Positions 17,135-26,111 of a stretch of DNA of 42,864 bases are shown here, piece by piece. Numbering within the stretch: position 1 is the first letter of the stretch; each line of letters starts with the position of its first letter. Under the pieces are notes generated by a model. That model was not told the DNA's origin. It searched no databases and worked only from the letters and a program-made list of their open reading frames with translations. Position numbers and translations under genes: made by a program. The stretch comes from Sulfuricurvum sp. (lineage in GTDB: Bacteria; Campylobacterota; Campylobacteria; Campylobacterales; Sulfurimonadaceae): positions 1 to 42,864 of the forward strand of contig JANTHE010000004.1 in the NCBI GenBank assembly GCA_024762585.1, written 5' to 3'.

Positions 17135-17539
17135 TTAGTGCAGGTCATGAACTTTGTGCAAAGGATTGTTGTCGTACTCTCGCGTCCTCTGTATCGTTTT
17201 TTGACGCCGGTTGAATTTGAACATTTTATAAAATATAATAACTAAAGCCAGTGTGCCGACAATTTCATACCCGATTGCCCATACGGCAACCAGCATGGCA
17301 AGATCAAGTGACATAAAGCTTTCAAAATGAGCTTTGGCGACAAAAATAAATAGAAAAATCAATCCGACAACGTAAGGGATTGTCAAAAAGTAGATGAATA
17401 AAAAAAGTTTTTCATAGCCATCGGGTAATGGAAAAATGGAAGAAAAGTCAACCTCCTGCTCCCCGAATGTTTTTGGCTCTCTTTTTTGTTTGTTCTTTTT
17501 CTTTGGCAAACGAGATGCGGATGCTTTGTTTGAAAACAA
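17135..17539 (-). CDS. Uncharacterised two-helix membrane protein, 134 residues
   Basis: A Lys/Arg-rich N-terminus (SRLPKKKNKQKREPK) precedes two hydrophobic segments (about 45-67 and 80-105), and the C-terminal tail is basic and polar. The start is TTG at 17539, supported by AGGAG seven bases upstream; no ATG in frame gives a better site. No family recognised. It may be a small inner-membrane protein with both ends in the cytoplasm. It is convergent to the kinase gene with almost no intergenic space. Confidence 0.75.
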   Translation of the reverse strand: MFSNKASASRLPKKKNKQKREPKTFGEQEVDFSSIFPLPDGYEKLFLFIYFLTIPYVVGLIFLFIFVAKAHFESFMSLDLAMLVAVWAIGYEIVGTLALVIIFYKMFKFNRRQKTIQRTREYDNNPLHKVHDLH

Positions 17540-17657
17540 CTATTACTCCTCTTGTAATAAGTGCACTAAATCGCGCTTGCCTCTTCCTTGACGAACCATA
17601 TCATGCACTCTTGCAGATACCGCCTGTTACTTGAGGTGTACTTATAAACTGTGTGGG

Positions 17658-17663
17658 TATAAT
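17658..17663 (+). promoter_or_regulatory. -10 box upstream of surE
   Basis: A perfect TATAAT lies 30 bases before the surE ATG, leaving a leader of about 24 bases with an AGGAAA ribosome binding site. Confidence 0.5.
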
Positions 17664-17693
17664 CATACCATATTACAGCCAGGAAAAAAACTG

Positions 17694-18467
17694 ATGCAAA
17701 ACATTTTGGTTACCAATGATGATGGTTATGAGTCTGAAGGGCTTTTGGCGTTGATAGATTCGCTTCGACCCCATGGCAACGTGACGGTTGTTGCCCCTTC
17801 TAGCGAAAAATCTGCCTGTGGGCATTCGCTGACACTGTCGCATCCGCTCAGTTTTATTGGTGTAGAGGATGATTTTTACAAGCTTGATGACGGAACGCCG
17901 AGTGACTGCATCTATTTGGCGCTTCACTCCATATTTGAAGGCCGTAAACCCGACCTTGTCGTCAGCGGGATCAACAAAGGCTCCAATATGGGCGAGGATA
18001 TCACTTATTCAGGGACGGCAGCCGGGGCAATGGAAGCGGTATTACACGGAATTCCGTCTATTGCAGTATCGCAGGTGATGGATTTTGAAAAGCCCCTTCC
18101 TGACTTTTCGCTGGCGCAGCGCACAGTTTCCATGCTGGTCAAAAAGATTTTTGCTTCCGAATTTCCTTTGCCGCCCCGACAGTTTTTGAACGTTAATATT
18201 CCGCCAGAAGTCGATGATGCAGAGGTGAAAGTAACGTATGCCGGGCACCGTTTTTACGGAAACGATGCGCATCTGCATCGCAATCCGCGCGGAAAGGAGT
18301 ACTACTGGCTGGGACTGCATCCGCTTGAATTCAAGCCACGAGAGGAGCGCGGGGGGCTGTGTGATTTTGAAGCCATAGAGCATGGGTACGTCTCGGTATC
18401 TCCAATAATGTTGGATATGAGTGCGTATGCGTCTATGCATGAACTTGACAAATGGATAGAGGCGTAA
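17694..18467 (+). CDS. surE: 5'/3'-nucleotidase SurE
   Basis: Metal-dependent phosphatase acting on nucleoside monophosphates and related substrates; a stationary-phase survival protein. The metal site ILVTNDDGYESEG is at the N-terminus (Asp 9-10), and the second conserved block is SGINKGSNMGEDITYSGTAAGA. The ORF track starts 21 codons earlier. ATG 17694 follows AGGAAA and puts the NDDG motif at its normal position, giving 257 residues, the usual length. tcdA follows three bases after the stop. Confidence 0.96.
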   Translation: MQNILVTNDDGYESEGLLALIDSLRPHGNVTVVAPSSEKSACGHSLTLSHPLSFIGVEDDFYKLDDGTPSDCIYLALHSIFEGRKPDLVVSGINKGSNMGEDITYSGTAAGAMEAVLHGIPSIAVSQVMDFEKPLPDFSLAQRTVSMLVKKIFASEFPLPPRQFLNVNIPPEVDDAEVKVTYAGHRFYGNDAHLHRNPRGKEYYWLGLHPLEFKPREERGGLCDFEAIEHGYVSVSPIMLDMSAYASMHELDKWIEA

Positions 18468-18470
18468 GCG

Positions 18471-19112
18471 ATGCGATATGAACGTTCCCGGATGCTGCTT
18501 GGCGATGATTTTGAGAAACTTCAACAGGCAAAACTGCTGCTGCTGGGTGTCGGCGGGGTTGGCAGTTTCTGTCTTGACTGTCTGATCCGCTCTGGGGTGA
18601 ATGACATTACAATCATCGATTTTGATACCTACGACGAGACGAATCAGAATCGTCAGATGTGGAGTGAACATCATATTGGGGAATCGAAAGTACATGCGCT
18701 CAAACAGCACTACCCGCAGATTGACGTTATAGAAGCAAAAATAGACGAAGCGTGGGTTTCATCTTATGATTTCGGGCCTTTTGATCTTGTACTCGACGCG
18801 ATTGACGACACGAAAGCGAAACTGGCGCTTGCGCAAAGATGTCATGAAAAACTGATTAGCGCTACAGGTTCCGCGAAACGGCTGGATCCAACAAAAATAG
18901 AGGTTGGCACCATCTGGACGACGCATGGCGACCGCTTTGCAGCCAAATTGAGATACGAATTGAAAAAGAGGAATTTTAACCGGAAATACCCGGTCGTTTT
19001 CAGCAGTGAACCGCCCAGAGTGAAGGTCAAGGGGAGTTTCATGGGGGTTACGGCAGCTTTTGGACTCACAATGTGCTCACTGGCCGTACGCCGTCTTATA
19101 GGATCGAAATAA
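18471..19112 (+). CDS. tcdA: tRNA threonylcarbamoyladenosine dehydratase (TcdA/CsdL family)
   Basis: E1-like enzyme of the ThiF/MoeB superfamily; TcdA uses ATP to convert t6A37 of tRNA to its cyclic form. Seen here are the nucleotide-binding GVGGVGS (about 26-32), IIDFDTYDETNQNRQ with the adenylate-site Asp and Arg, and DAIDDTKAKLAL. The 213-residue length is short for E. coli TcdA (about 268) but common in this phylum. Other E1-like enzymes are the alternative, but no ubiquitin-like sulfur carrier partner is nearby. Confidence 0.85.
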   Translation: MRYERSRMLLGDDFEKLQQAKLLLLGVGGVGSFCLDCLIRSGVNDITIIDFDTYDETNQNRQMWSEHHIGESKVHALKQHYPQIDVIEAKIDEAWVSSYDFGPFDLVLDAIDDTKAKLALAQRCHEKLISATGSAKRLDPTKIEVGTIWTTHGDRFAAKLRYELKKRNFNRKYPVVFSSEPPRVKVKGSFMGVTAAFGLTMCSLAVRRLIGSK

Positions 19113-20402
19113 ATGGTAAGAGCACCATCGCTACTGGGTGCAGACTGGATACACGAAGGGGTCGAGGCATTGCAGGCAAACGAAGCAGAAGCAGTGCTGA
19201 TTGATTTTTTCACGTTTGGATGTATTAACTGCATCAATAACCTTCAAACGCTGAATCGTTTACACAAACGGTACAGCGGAGCAGTGGAGGTTGTCGGTAT
19301 TCATTACGGAAAATTTACGTATGAGAAAGAGACGGGTGCTTTGAAACAGGCGATTGAACGTCTCGGTATCAATTATCCGGTGGCGAATGATGTATACGGA
19401 ACACTCATGGAACAGTTCGCTGTCAAAGCATGGCCGACCGTGGTGCTTGTCAATAAGCGAGGGTATATCGAAGCAGAGTTTCGCGGCGAGGGGCAGGGAG
19501 TGGCCATAGAGCTTGCATTGCAGCAACTGGGTTTGAAGCCGGTTGCGCCAAAGGAAGACCCAGGTCTGCTGCACCCCTCTTCGCTCTCTTTTCCCGAAGG
19601 GGCAGTCGTTTTTGACAAGCGTGTATTTGTAGCCAATAGCGGCGGCGGAGATGTCCGCGAGTACACGCTGGAGGGAAGGCTGCTAAGAACATTCGCGCGA
19701 TTCGCTCGACCCTCCTCTCTTGCCTGCATAGATGAGGAACTTTATATCGCCGACCGAGAAGCTGGAACGGTATGCCGCATCGGGTTGCAAGACGAGGTGC
19801 GCACAATACTGCTAGAAAAACTGCGTGCTCCTTCAGCGTTGCTGATCGATGAGCAGACGATCACAGTCGCCGAAGCCGGAGCGCATCGCATTACTGTTTA
19901 CGATCGGCATTCCCTTCAACTGCTGGAGACTTTTGGGAACCGCTTTGAGGCCCTGCGAGACGGAGAAGGGGAATCGGCGCAGCTCGCGCAGCCCATGGGA
20001 CTGGCACGCTGCGACGACGGCACGGTCTGGTTCGTGGATGCGGAAAGCTCGGCTCTGCGCTTTATCGAAGGCAAAGAAGTAGTGACTGTCTTTGGTGAAG
20101 GGTTGTTTACATTCGGAGATTCGAATGAAAAACCTGTTTTGTTGCAGCATCCGCAGGGAGTCGCCTGTGGTCTTGTCGGTGATGGCTGCGGAGGAGGCAG
20201 GCTTTTTGTCTGTGATACCTATAACGGCAAGGTAAAGGTGTATGATCCTCTTGGCGGCAGGATACAAACACTTGTTGAAGGCCTGCATGAACCGACAGGG
20301 ATTTCCAAACGGGGCTGCCACCTTTACATAGCAGAAACCGGGGCGCATCGTATCGTCAAGTTTGATTTGTCTACCATGCGACTGGAAGTTTTTGCGCTAT
20401 AA
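19113..20402 (+). CDS. Thioredoxin-fold protein with NHL beta-propeller (NHLRC2-like)
   Basis: The N-terminal domain (about 1-140) is thioredoxin-like with a GCINC active site (Cys 37 and 40) and the cis-Pro region AWPTVVLVNKRG. The rest is a beta-propeller of NHL-type repeats, with recurring motifs such as LYIADREAGTVCRI, LQHPQGVACG and HLYIAETGAHRIVKF. This arrangement matches NHLRC2-like proteins, whose function in bacteria is not established. There is no signal peptide or membrane span, so it is probably cytoplasmic. It begins directly after the tcdA stop with AGGA upstream and is in the same operon. The next gene's -10 box overlaps its stop codon. Confidence 0.88.
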   Translation: MVRAPSLLGADWIHEGVEALQANEAEAVLIDFFTFGCINCINNLQTLNRLHKRYSGAVEVVGIHYGKFTYEKETGALKQAIERLGINYPVANDVYGTLMEQFAVKAWPTVVLVNKRGYIEAEFRGEGQGVAIELALQQLGLKPVAPKEDPGLLHPSSLSFPEGAVVFDKRVFVANSGGGDVREYTLEGRLLRTFARFARPSSLACIDEELYIADREAGTVCRIGLQDEVRTILLEKLRAPSALLIDEQTITVAEAGAHRITVYDRHSLQLLETFGNRFEALRDGEGESAQLAQPMGLARCDDGTVWFVDAESSALRFIEGKEVVTVFGEGLFTFGDSNEKPVLLQHPQGVACGLVGDGCGGGRLFVCDTYNGKVKVYDPLGGRIQTLVEGLHEPTGISKRGCHLYIAETGAHRIVKFDLSTMRLEVFAL

Positions 20403-20403
20403 T
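20398..20403 (+). promoter_or_regulatory. -10 box upstream of greA
   Basis: TATAAT spans the stop codon of the preceding gene, 23 bases before the greA start. It gives greA and the genes after it their own promoter. Confidence 0.5.
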
Positions 20404-20426
20404 TCATAAAAAAAACGGAGCATATT

Positions 20427-20927
20427 TTGAGCCAACCACAACCCATGACCCAATTTGGTTACGAACGGCTGCAGGCCGAACTTAATCATCTTAAAATGGT
20501 AGAGCGTCCCGCTATCGTCAAGGCGATCGAAGAGGCGGTGGCACTGGGGGATCTTAAGGAGAATGCGGAGTACCACGCCGCCAAAGAGCGCCAGGGGCAG
20601 ATTGATGACCGTTTGAACGAACTCAGTGATTTGTTGGGAAATGCACAGATTGTCGACCCTTCCACGCTGCAGCATGAACGGGTCAGTTTTGGCTCGACCG
20701 TCGTGCTGTGCGATCTTGATACCGATGAGGAGCAGACCTATACCATCGTCGGCGGCTGTGAAAGCAACCCTGGACTGGGACTGATCTCCTTCAGCTCTCC
20801 GCTTGCCAAACAGTTGCTTGGTAAAGAAGAGGGGGATGAAGTCAAGGCCAAGCTCCCCGGCGGCGAGAAAGAGTATGAAGTGGTCGAAGTTAAGTACCAG
20901 GAGATCGTTTTTGAGTGCCACGATTAA
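20427..20927 (+). CDS. greA: Transcription elongation factor GreA
   Basis: GreA rescues backtracked RNA polymerase by stimulating transcript cleavage. The coiled-coil tip GDLKENAEYHAAKE carries the conserved acidic residues, and the C-terminal FKBP-like domain has SFGSTV and LISFSSPLAKQLLGK. Its 166 residues are normal. The start is TTG at 20427: ACGGAG sits six bases upstream, and the N-terminal spacing (MSQPQPMTQFGYERL) matches other GreA proteins of this phylum. ATG 20445 is a later, less likely start. The 3' end overlaps argC by 17 bases. Confidence 0.96.
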   Translation: MSQPQPMTQFGYERLQAELNHLKMVERPAIVKAIEEAVALGDLKENAEYHAAKERQGQIDDRLNELSDLLGNAQIVDPSTLQHERVSFGSTVVLCDLDTDEEQTYTIVGGCESNPGLGLISFSSPLAKQLLGKEEGDEVKAKLPGGEKEYEVVEVKYQEIVFECHD

Positions 20928-21918
20928 CGTTGCAGTGATCGGGGCGAGCGGCTATACCGGGGTCGAACTCATCAAGATACTGATTGCGCACCCGCGTTTC
21001 GAACTGAGCTATGTCGCGACGAGCGAGGGCGGCGTACGCCTGAGTGAACTGCACCCTGCTTTGAAAGGGGTTTTCGAATGCGACGTGCAAAAAGCAGATG
21101 CCGATGCGGTGGCTGATGCGGCCGAACTGGCGTTTCTGGCACTGCCGCACAAAACAGCGATGGCATTCGTCAAACCGCTGCGCGAACGCGGCGTCAAAGT
21201 GGTCGATCTCTCAGCCGACTATCGCTTGAAACGCGAAACCTATGAAATGTATTATGTCCCCCATACCGATCCAAATAACCTTGTGCACGCCGTTTATGGC
21301 CTGCCTGAACTGTTCCGAGAGCAGATCAGCAGTGCCGAATTGGTAGCCAATCCCGGCTGCTACCCGACGGCGACTATTTTGGGAGCATTGCCGTTTACGC
21401 GCTATATGCGTCCGAGTGCCCCGGTCATCGTCGATGCCAAAAGCGGTGTCAGCGGAGCAGGCAAGAAGTGCAGCGAAAAGACGCATTTCGTGACCATCAA
21501 TGACAATGCCTTCGCCTACAATCCGCTGGGACATCGCCACGGTCCGGAAATTGCGGAAAAACTTTCCCTTGATGCGGCGCAGGTCCATTTTGTGCCACAT
21601 CTGCTCAGCGTGACACGCGGGATGTTGAGTTCTATCTATCTTCAGGTTGAGGGGGATTTCGATCCGCTGGAGGTGTTGTATGCCTATTACGCAGATGAGG
21701 CCAATGTCCGTGTCCGCTGCGAGCCAGTCACAATGAAGCAGGTCGCAGGCACGAATTTTTGCGATATTTATGCCAAGCGCAGCGGCGATACGCTCTTTAT
21801 TACGTCAGCCATCGACAATCTGTTGCGCGGCGCAAGTTCACAGGCTGTCGCCAATGCCAATCTGATGATGGGGCTGGATGAAAATATGGGCATCCCAAAC
21901 ATCGCTTATGTTCCCTGA
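20911..21918 (+). CDS. argC: N-acetyl-gamma-glutamyl-phosphate reductase ArgC
   Basis: NADPH-dependent third step of arginine synthesis. Seen are the Rossmann motif VIGASGYTGVEL at the N-terminus, the catalytic Cys in VANPGCYPTA (about residue 150), and GHRHGPEI. The ORF-track start at 20803 lies deep in greA and adds a non-family extension. TTG 20911 follows AGGAG at seven-base spacing and yields the expected MSATINVAVIGASG start and 335 residues. No other arginine genes are nearby, so argC is dispersed in this genome, as is common in the phylum. Confidence 0.95.
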   Translation: MSATINVAVIGASGYTGVELIKILIAHPRFELSYVATSEGGVRLSELHPALKGVFECDVQKADADAVADAAELAFLALPHKTAMAFVKPLRERGVKVVDLSADYRLKRETYEMYYVPHTDPNNLVHAVYGLPELFREQISSAELVANPGCYPTATILGALPFTRYMRPSAPVIVDAKSGVSGAGKKCSEKTHFVTINDNAFAYNPLGHRHGPEIAEKLSLDAAQVHFVPHLLSVTRGMLSSIYLQVEGDFDPLEVLYAYYADEANVRVRCEPVTMKQVAGTNFCDIYAKRSGDTLFITSAIDNLLRGASSQAVANANLMMGLDENMGIPNIAYVP

Positions 21919-22651
21919 TGCTTATGAGATTCTTCCCGGAGCACTGATTATCAGCGACGCGCATTATGGCAAGAAACGTCCGCAACTGCTCTCTTTTATA
22001 AAAAGTATCCAGATGGGTTCTCTTGCTGTTCCGCAACTCATTTTGATGGGCGATATTTTCGATCTGCTGTTTGGACAAGTACCGATTACTGCTCAAATGA
22101 ACCATGAAGCGGTAGAAGTGCTGCGCCGGATCAGCGAACACATTCCTGTTCTGTACCTCGAAGGCAATCATGATTATAATCTGGAAACACTGTTTCCTGA
22201 AGCGTATATCGTGCCTCTGCAGCGGCAGCCAATTGCCTGCCGCTGTGAAGAGGTTTCACTTTTGCTGGCCCATGGTGATTTTCATCAGCCATTGCTGTAC
22301 CGGGTCTATACCGCATTCATTCGTAACCCCATTATGCTGGCGGTGTTATGGCAGATCAACAGGCTGCTCGGCAATGCTATCATAGAAAAACTGGAACGCT
22401 ATCTTGAGGGTAAAGATGACTGTTACGTCATGGATGGCTTCGAGAAATTTGTGGCCTTGCACCTTGCTTCATTAGAGCTCTCGAATACGGATGTCTTCAT
22501 TGAGGGCCATTACCATCAGGGTCGCCGATTTGAGATACGAGGCGTACAGTATTTCAATATCGATGCATTTGCCTGTAACCACTGCTATGCTATCGTTAGG
22601 AATGATAAAAACGCATTTACGTTAGACGTGCGAAGATGGGAGGGCGGATAA
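21908..22651 (+). CDS. LpxH-like metallophosphoesterase (putative UDP-2,3-diacylglucosamine pyrophosphatase)
   Basis: Calcineurin-type phosphoesterase with all five metal-site motifs: ISDAHYG, MGDIFDLLFG, EGNHDYN, LLAHGDFH and EGHYHQGR. LpxH-family enzymes cleave UDP-2,3-diacylglucosamine to lipid X in lipid A synthesis, at the membrane surface. The match is at superfamily to family level, and GNHD here versus GNRD in classical LpxH leaves the exact substrate open. The start is uncertain: ATG 21878 (inside argC) or ATG 21908, which overlaps the argC stop; I take the latter, 247 residues. The Mla transporter genes immediately downstream fit an envelope-lipid role. Confidence 0.8.
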   Translation: MFPDAYEILPGALIISDAHYGKKRPQLLSFIKSIQMGSLAVPQLILMGDIFDLLFGQVPITAQMNHEAVEVLRRISEHIPVLYLEGNHDYNLETLFPEAYIVPLQRQPIACRCEEVSLLLAHGDFHQPLLYRVYTAFIRNPIMLAVLWQINRLLGNAIIEKLERYLEGKDDCYVMDGFEKFVALHLASLELSNTDVFIEGHYHQGRRFEIRGVQYFNIDAFACNHCYAIVRNDKNAFTLDVRRWEGG

Positions 22652-22656
22652 ACAGT

Positions 22657-23772
22657 ATGGCTCAGATACAGATCGATTATTCTCGGGCGTCGGTTCACGT
22701 TGTCTGTATCGGTCGGTGGCGTGCAACCGAACTCAAATCCGTTGCAGTGGCACTGAGTGACGAAGTGGCTCTTTTGGAAGAAAAATCGGTTATTTTTGAT
22801 TTGAGTGGAATAGAGACGTTGGATACGGCGGGCGCCCTGTTGCTGCAGCGTACCGAAAGAGGCATGAGTGCTGCCGGTTGCCAGGTGCAGTATGTTGGAG
22901 CAGATGATCGCGTGAAACGGATATTGTCAATGACACAGCGTTATGGCCACACTGATGCCACATTTGCTGCGTACTCTCCTGGCATATTGGAAACAATCGG
23001 CCGCCGGACCGAAGACTTTTTTGAAGAAGTGCGTGATATTTTGGCGTTTTTTGGTCATACGTTTTTCTCATTTGTCGGGACACTGTTTAGGCACAGGAGG
23101 TTCAGAATCCGGGAGCTGGCCTACCAGATGATGGAGAGTGCCGTCAAGGCGCTGGGTATTATCGCTCTGACGATGTTTCTGGTGGGTGTCGTAGTCGCTT
23201 ATCAATCTTCTGTACAGTTAAAGACGTATGGAGCCAATATCTTTATTGTCGACGCACTTGGCATCTCCATTTTGCGTGAACTCGCACCAATGCTCACCGC
23301 TATTATTGTAGCCGGACGGAGCGGATCTTCGTTTGCAGCGCAGATTGGCGTCATGAAAATGACAGAAGAGATCGACGCTATGCGTACAATGGGATTCGGC
23401 CCCTATACCTTTTTGGTGCTGCCCCGTATGCTTGCATTGATCATTATGATGCCTATTTTGATCTTTTTTGCAGATCTGTTCGGAGTACTTGGAGGCATGG
23501 TGATCGCCAACACCGAACTGGGACTCAGCACTACACTTTTTCTGGACCGTTTTGTTGAGGCGGTACCGCTCAAACATTTTTGGGTGGGATTGATCAAAGG
23601 ACCATTTTTTGGTGTGTTGATTGCTTCGATCGGTATTTATCGCGGTCTTCAGGTCAAAAACGATACAGAGAGTATCGGAATCAATACGACCAAAAGCGTT
23701 GTTGAGGCCATTTTTGCGGTGATTATCTGCGATGCACTCTTCTCGATCGTCTTTACCAAACTGGGGTTCTGA
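22657..23772 (+). CDS. mlaE: MlaE-family lipid ABC permease with N-terminal STAS (MlaB-like) domain
   Basis: Permease of the Mla phospholipid transporter in the inner membrane. Residues about 1-100 form a STAS domain (VIFDLSGIETLDTAGALLLQR), equivalent to the separate MlaB subunit of E. coli. The MlaE core follows with multiple membrane helices and the typical GRSGSSFAAQIGVMKMTEEIDAMRTMG motif. ATG 22657 is chosen with a GGAGGG stretch upstream; the track start at 22636 overlaps the preceding gene. The stop overlaps the mlaF ATG by one base (TGATG). The fusion makes a separate mlaB unnecessary. Confidence 0.93.
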   Translation: MAQIQIDYSRASVHVVCIGRWRATELKSVAVALSDEVALLEEKSVIFDLSGIETLDTAGALLLQRTERGMSAAGCQVQYVGADDRVKRILSMTQRYGHTDATFAAYSPGILETIGRRTEDFFEEVRDILAFFGHTFFSFVGTLFRHRRFRIRELAYQMMESAVKALGIIALTMFLVGVVVAYQSSVQLKTYGANIFIVDALGISILRELAPMLTAIIVAGRSGSSFAAQIGVMKMTEEIDAMRTMGFGPYTFLVLPRMLALIIMMPILIFFADLFGVLGGMVIANTELGLSTTLFLDRFVEAVPLKHFWVGLIKGPFFGVLIASIGIYRGLQVKNDTESIGINTTKSVVEAIFAVIICDALFSIVFTKLGF

Positions 23773-24527
23773 TGGACAACGCGATTATCGAAGTGGAAAA
23801 CATTGTTACACGCTTTGGAAAACGTCTGGTGCATGATCATGTTTCACTAGAGGTGCAAGAAGGCGAAATTTACGGATTTCTAGGGCCCAGTGGCTGCGGA
23901 AAATCGACATTGATGCGTGAAATTATAATGCTCGAACCGATTCAGAAGGGTTCTATTCGCCTATTCGGTACTCCGTTACACTCACTCTCCTCCAAGGGAG
24001 CACAGCAGCTGAGGCAGCAGTGGGGCGTGTTGTTTCAGTCCAATGCGCTGTTTACCTCGTTGACGGTGGCTGAAAACATAGCGGTAATGCTTTTGGAATA
24101 TACCAAACTGCCGAAGTCTCTGATTGACGAAGTGGTTGCTTTTAAGCTTGAAATCGTCGGACTATCACAACAAGACGGTAACCTGTTCCCCTCGCAGTTG
24201 AGTGGTGGTATGCGAAAAAAAACAGCGCTTGCCAGGGCATTGTCGCTCGATCCGCCGCTGCTGTTTCTGGATGAACCGACGTCAGGGCTTGACCCTGTCT
24301 CTGCGCGCGAATTTGATGCATTGATCTTGAAACTGCGCGACATGCTACAATTGACGGTGGTAATGGTAACGCATGATCGCGAAACGATTGAGTGTGTGCT
24401 GGACCGTATGGCGATTCTGGATGAGCGGAGGATTGTTGCCCAGGGGAGTCTGGAAGAGGTAAAATCGGTGAAGAGCCCGTTTATTCAAACGTTTTTTGGA
24501 GGCGATATTCGTGAATGCAAAAACTAA
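23772..24527 (+). CDS. mlaF: Mla ABC transporter ATP-binding protein MlaF
   Basis: Cytoplasmic ATPase that powers the Mla lipid transporter. Walker A GPSGCGKST is at about 38-46, the ABC signature LSGGMRKKTALARAL follows, Walker B is LLFLDEPTSGLDP and the switch His is in VVMVTHD. Its 251 residues are normal. LSGGM plus the tight linkage to mlaE and mlaD identify the MlaF subgroup. It overlaps mlaD by 17 bases. Confidence 0.95.
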   Translation: MDNAIIEVENIVTRFGKRLVHDHVSLEVQEGEIYGFLGPSGCGKSTLMREIIMLEPIQKGSIRLFGTPLHSLSSKGAQQLRQQWGVLFQSNALFTSLTVAENIAVMLLEYTKLPKSLIDEVVAFKLEIVGLSQQDGNLFPSQLSGGMRKKTALARALSLDPPLLFLDEPTSGLDPVSAREFDALILKLRDMLQLTVVMVTHDRETIECVLDRMAILDERRIVAQGSLEEVKSVKSPFIQTFFGGDIRECKN

Positions 24528-25476
24528 TTATACGCTGGTAGGCATTTTTGTACTGCTTTCTTCAGTGCTGATTGTCTTTTTTGTCATCTGGATGCTGCAG
24601 CCTGTCAGTGAACAGGAGATGCAGCGGTATCGCATCGAGTTCGGCGAATCGGTATCCGGACTCAATGTTGATTCACCGGTCAAGTTTCGCGGTGTGACAG
24701 TAGGAAAGGTGAGTTCCATTAGAATCAGTCCGAAAAATATTGAGAAAATCGAGGTTTTGATCGATGTGTGGAAATCTACACCGATTAAGCTTGATACGGT
24801 CGCAAAACTCAAGTCGCAGGGCATTACAGGGCTCAGTTATATCGATCTCAGTCGCGGCAGCGAAGCAGCAAAGCTTCTGAGGCCCAAAAGTAAAACAGCG
24901 ATTCCGCTGATCCCGTCAGAACCCTCGTTTTTTGTTTCGCTTGAGCGGTCGTTTGGTTCTGCGTCGGAAAATATCCCCGAACTGCTGCTGCGCATCAAAA
25001 ACCTGCTCGGTGATGAAAACCAGCAGGAAGTCGCACGCTTTTTACATCACCTTGCCAATGTGTCGGAACGCTTAGAGCTATCGTTGACACCTGAGCGGAT
25101 TGAACACGTTGATACGATGGTAGTAAATATCGGATCACTTGCCCATAGCCTTGAGGCAAAACTGCCTGCGCTGGAGAAACTGGCGATAAGCGGCGATGCC
25201 ATGGCGGTACAGGCCCGTGTGTCATTGGCCTCGTTGCAGCAGAGTTTTGCCTCGATGGCAGAAACGATGCAGGTTATCAACACCCGCAATATAAACGGTG
25301 ACTACAGTGTTAAAGAGACGATGGGACCCGGAATGGCACAGTTTGAGATGACGATGCGCAAGATGGAGCAGAGCCTCATTCTGCTTAACCAGATGCTGCG
25401 CCGGTATGGTGATCGTCCATCAGATATGCTGTTCGAATATCAACCGCCACAGGTGGGACCTGGAGAGAAAAAATGA
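24511..25476 (+). CDS. mlaD: MlaD-type MCE-domain periplasmic lipid-binding protein
   Basis: MCE protein anchored in the inner membrane by one N-terminal helix (YTLVGIFVLLSSVLIVFFVIWML), with its ring-forming domain in the periplasm. The MCE core is visible: YRIEFGESVSGLNVDSPVKFRGVTVGKV and LKSQGITGLSYIDLS. The C-terminal half is predicted helical, longer than E. coli MlaD (321 against about 183 residues), which is common outside Enterobacteria. The start is GTG 24511 with GGAGG at seven-base spacing; the track start 24496 lies upstream of this site. Confidence 0.93.
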   Translation: MNAKTNYTLVGIFVLLSSVLIVFFVIWMLQPVSEQEMQRYRIEFGESVSGLNVDSPVKFRGVTVGKVSSIRISPKNIEKIEVLIDVWKSTPIKLDTVAKLKSQGITGLSYIDLSRGSEAAKLLRPKSKTAIPLIPSEPSFFVSLERSFGSASENIPELLLRIKNLLGDENQQEVARFLHHLANVSERLELSLTPERIEHVDTMVVNIGSLAHSLEAKLPALEKLAISGDAMAVQARVSLASLQQSFASMAETMQVINTRNINGDYSVKETMGPGMAQFEMTMRKMEQSLILLNQMLRRYGDRPSDMLFEYQPPQVGPGEKK

Positions 25477-26111
25477 AACAGTTTGGTTTGGCCGTTTTGA
25501 TCGTCATGCTCATTACGGGATGTTCGCTGACACGCGAAATGCCGCCGGCGCAGAGCTATCACCTCGACACGGCGACACTCAAGCCTCTGACAGCAGCGTA
25601 CTGCAGCGATCGTGTGCTGCGCATTGCGCTCATTCAGGCTCCGGAGTGGATGCAGGGGACAGATATCTATTATACGGGTGAGCAGAACCGGATGTATCGC
25701 TATACACGTGCGCGGTGGGAACAGACCCCTGTCAGTGCGATGCAGCAGATCAGCGAAAAGAGTGTTATCGACAGCGGGCTTTTCAAAGCGGTTGTCCCAT
25801 ATAAGTCGCTGGCCAAAAACGATTGGCTGCTTGAACTGCGTATGGAGACGATGGTGCACCATATCGATGCCGAAAGAAAAGGTCGCACCGAGTTGATGCT
25901 TTACGGTGTTCTGATCGATCAGTACAGCCGCAGAGTCATAGAAAAGAAGCCATTTCGTTATATAGATGAGCGCGATACCGCTACCGTGCAAAGTGCCGTC
26001 GAAGCCTGGAGTTTCGAAACCAAGGCGTTTCAGGGCGATCTTGTAAATTGGCTGAAGCAGGCGTGCAATGCCTACCCAAAACCGGAGCGAAGCCGTGTCG
26101 ATCTTCGATAG
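25473..26111 (+). CDS. PqiC/ABC-type transport auxiliary lipoprotein
   Basis: A 212-residue lipoprotein with signal peptide and lipobox LITGC (Cys near residue 17). The body resembles the ABC-type transport auxiliary family (PqiC/YmbA type), with YHLD near the start and LRIALIQAPEWMQGTDIYY. Such proteins sit in the outer membrane and assist MCE transporters. The start overlaps mlaD as ATGA. No MlaA or MlaC gene is present in the window, so this may be the outer-membrane partner of this Mla system. Confidence 0.82.
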   Translation: MKQFGLAVLIVMLITGCSLTREMPPAQSYHLDTATLKPLTAAYCSDRVLRIALIQAPEWMQGTDIYYTGEQNRMYRYTRARWEQTPVSAMQQISEKSVIDSGLFKAVVPYKSLAKNDWLLELRMETMVHHIDAERKGRTELMLYGVLIDQYSRRVIEKKPFRYIDERDTATVQSAVEAWSFETKAFQGDLVNWLKQACNAYPKPERSRVDLR

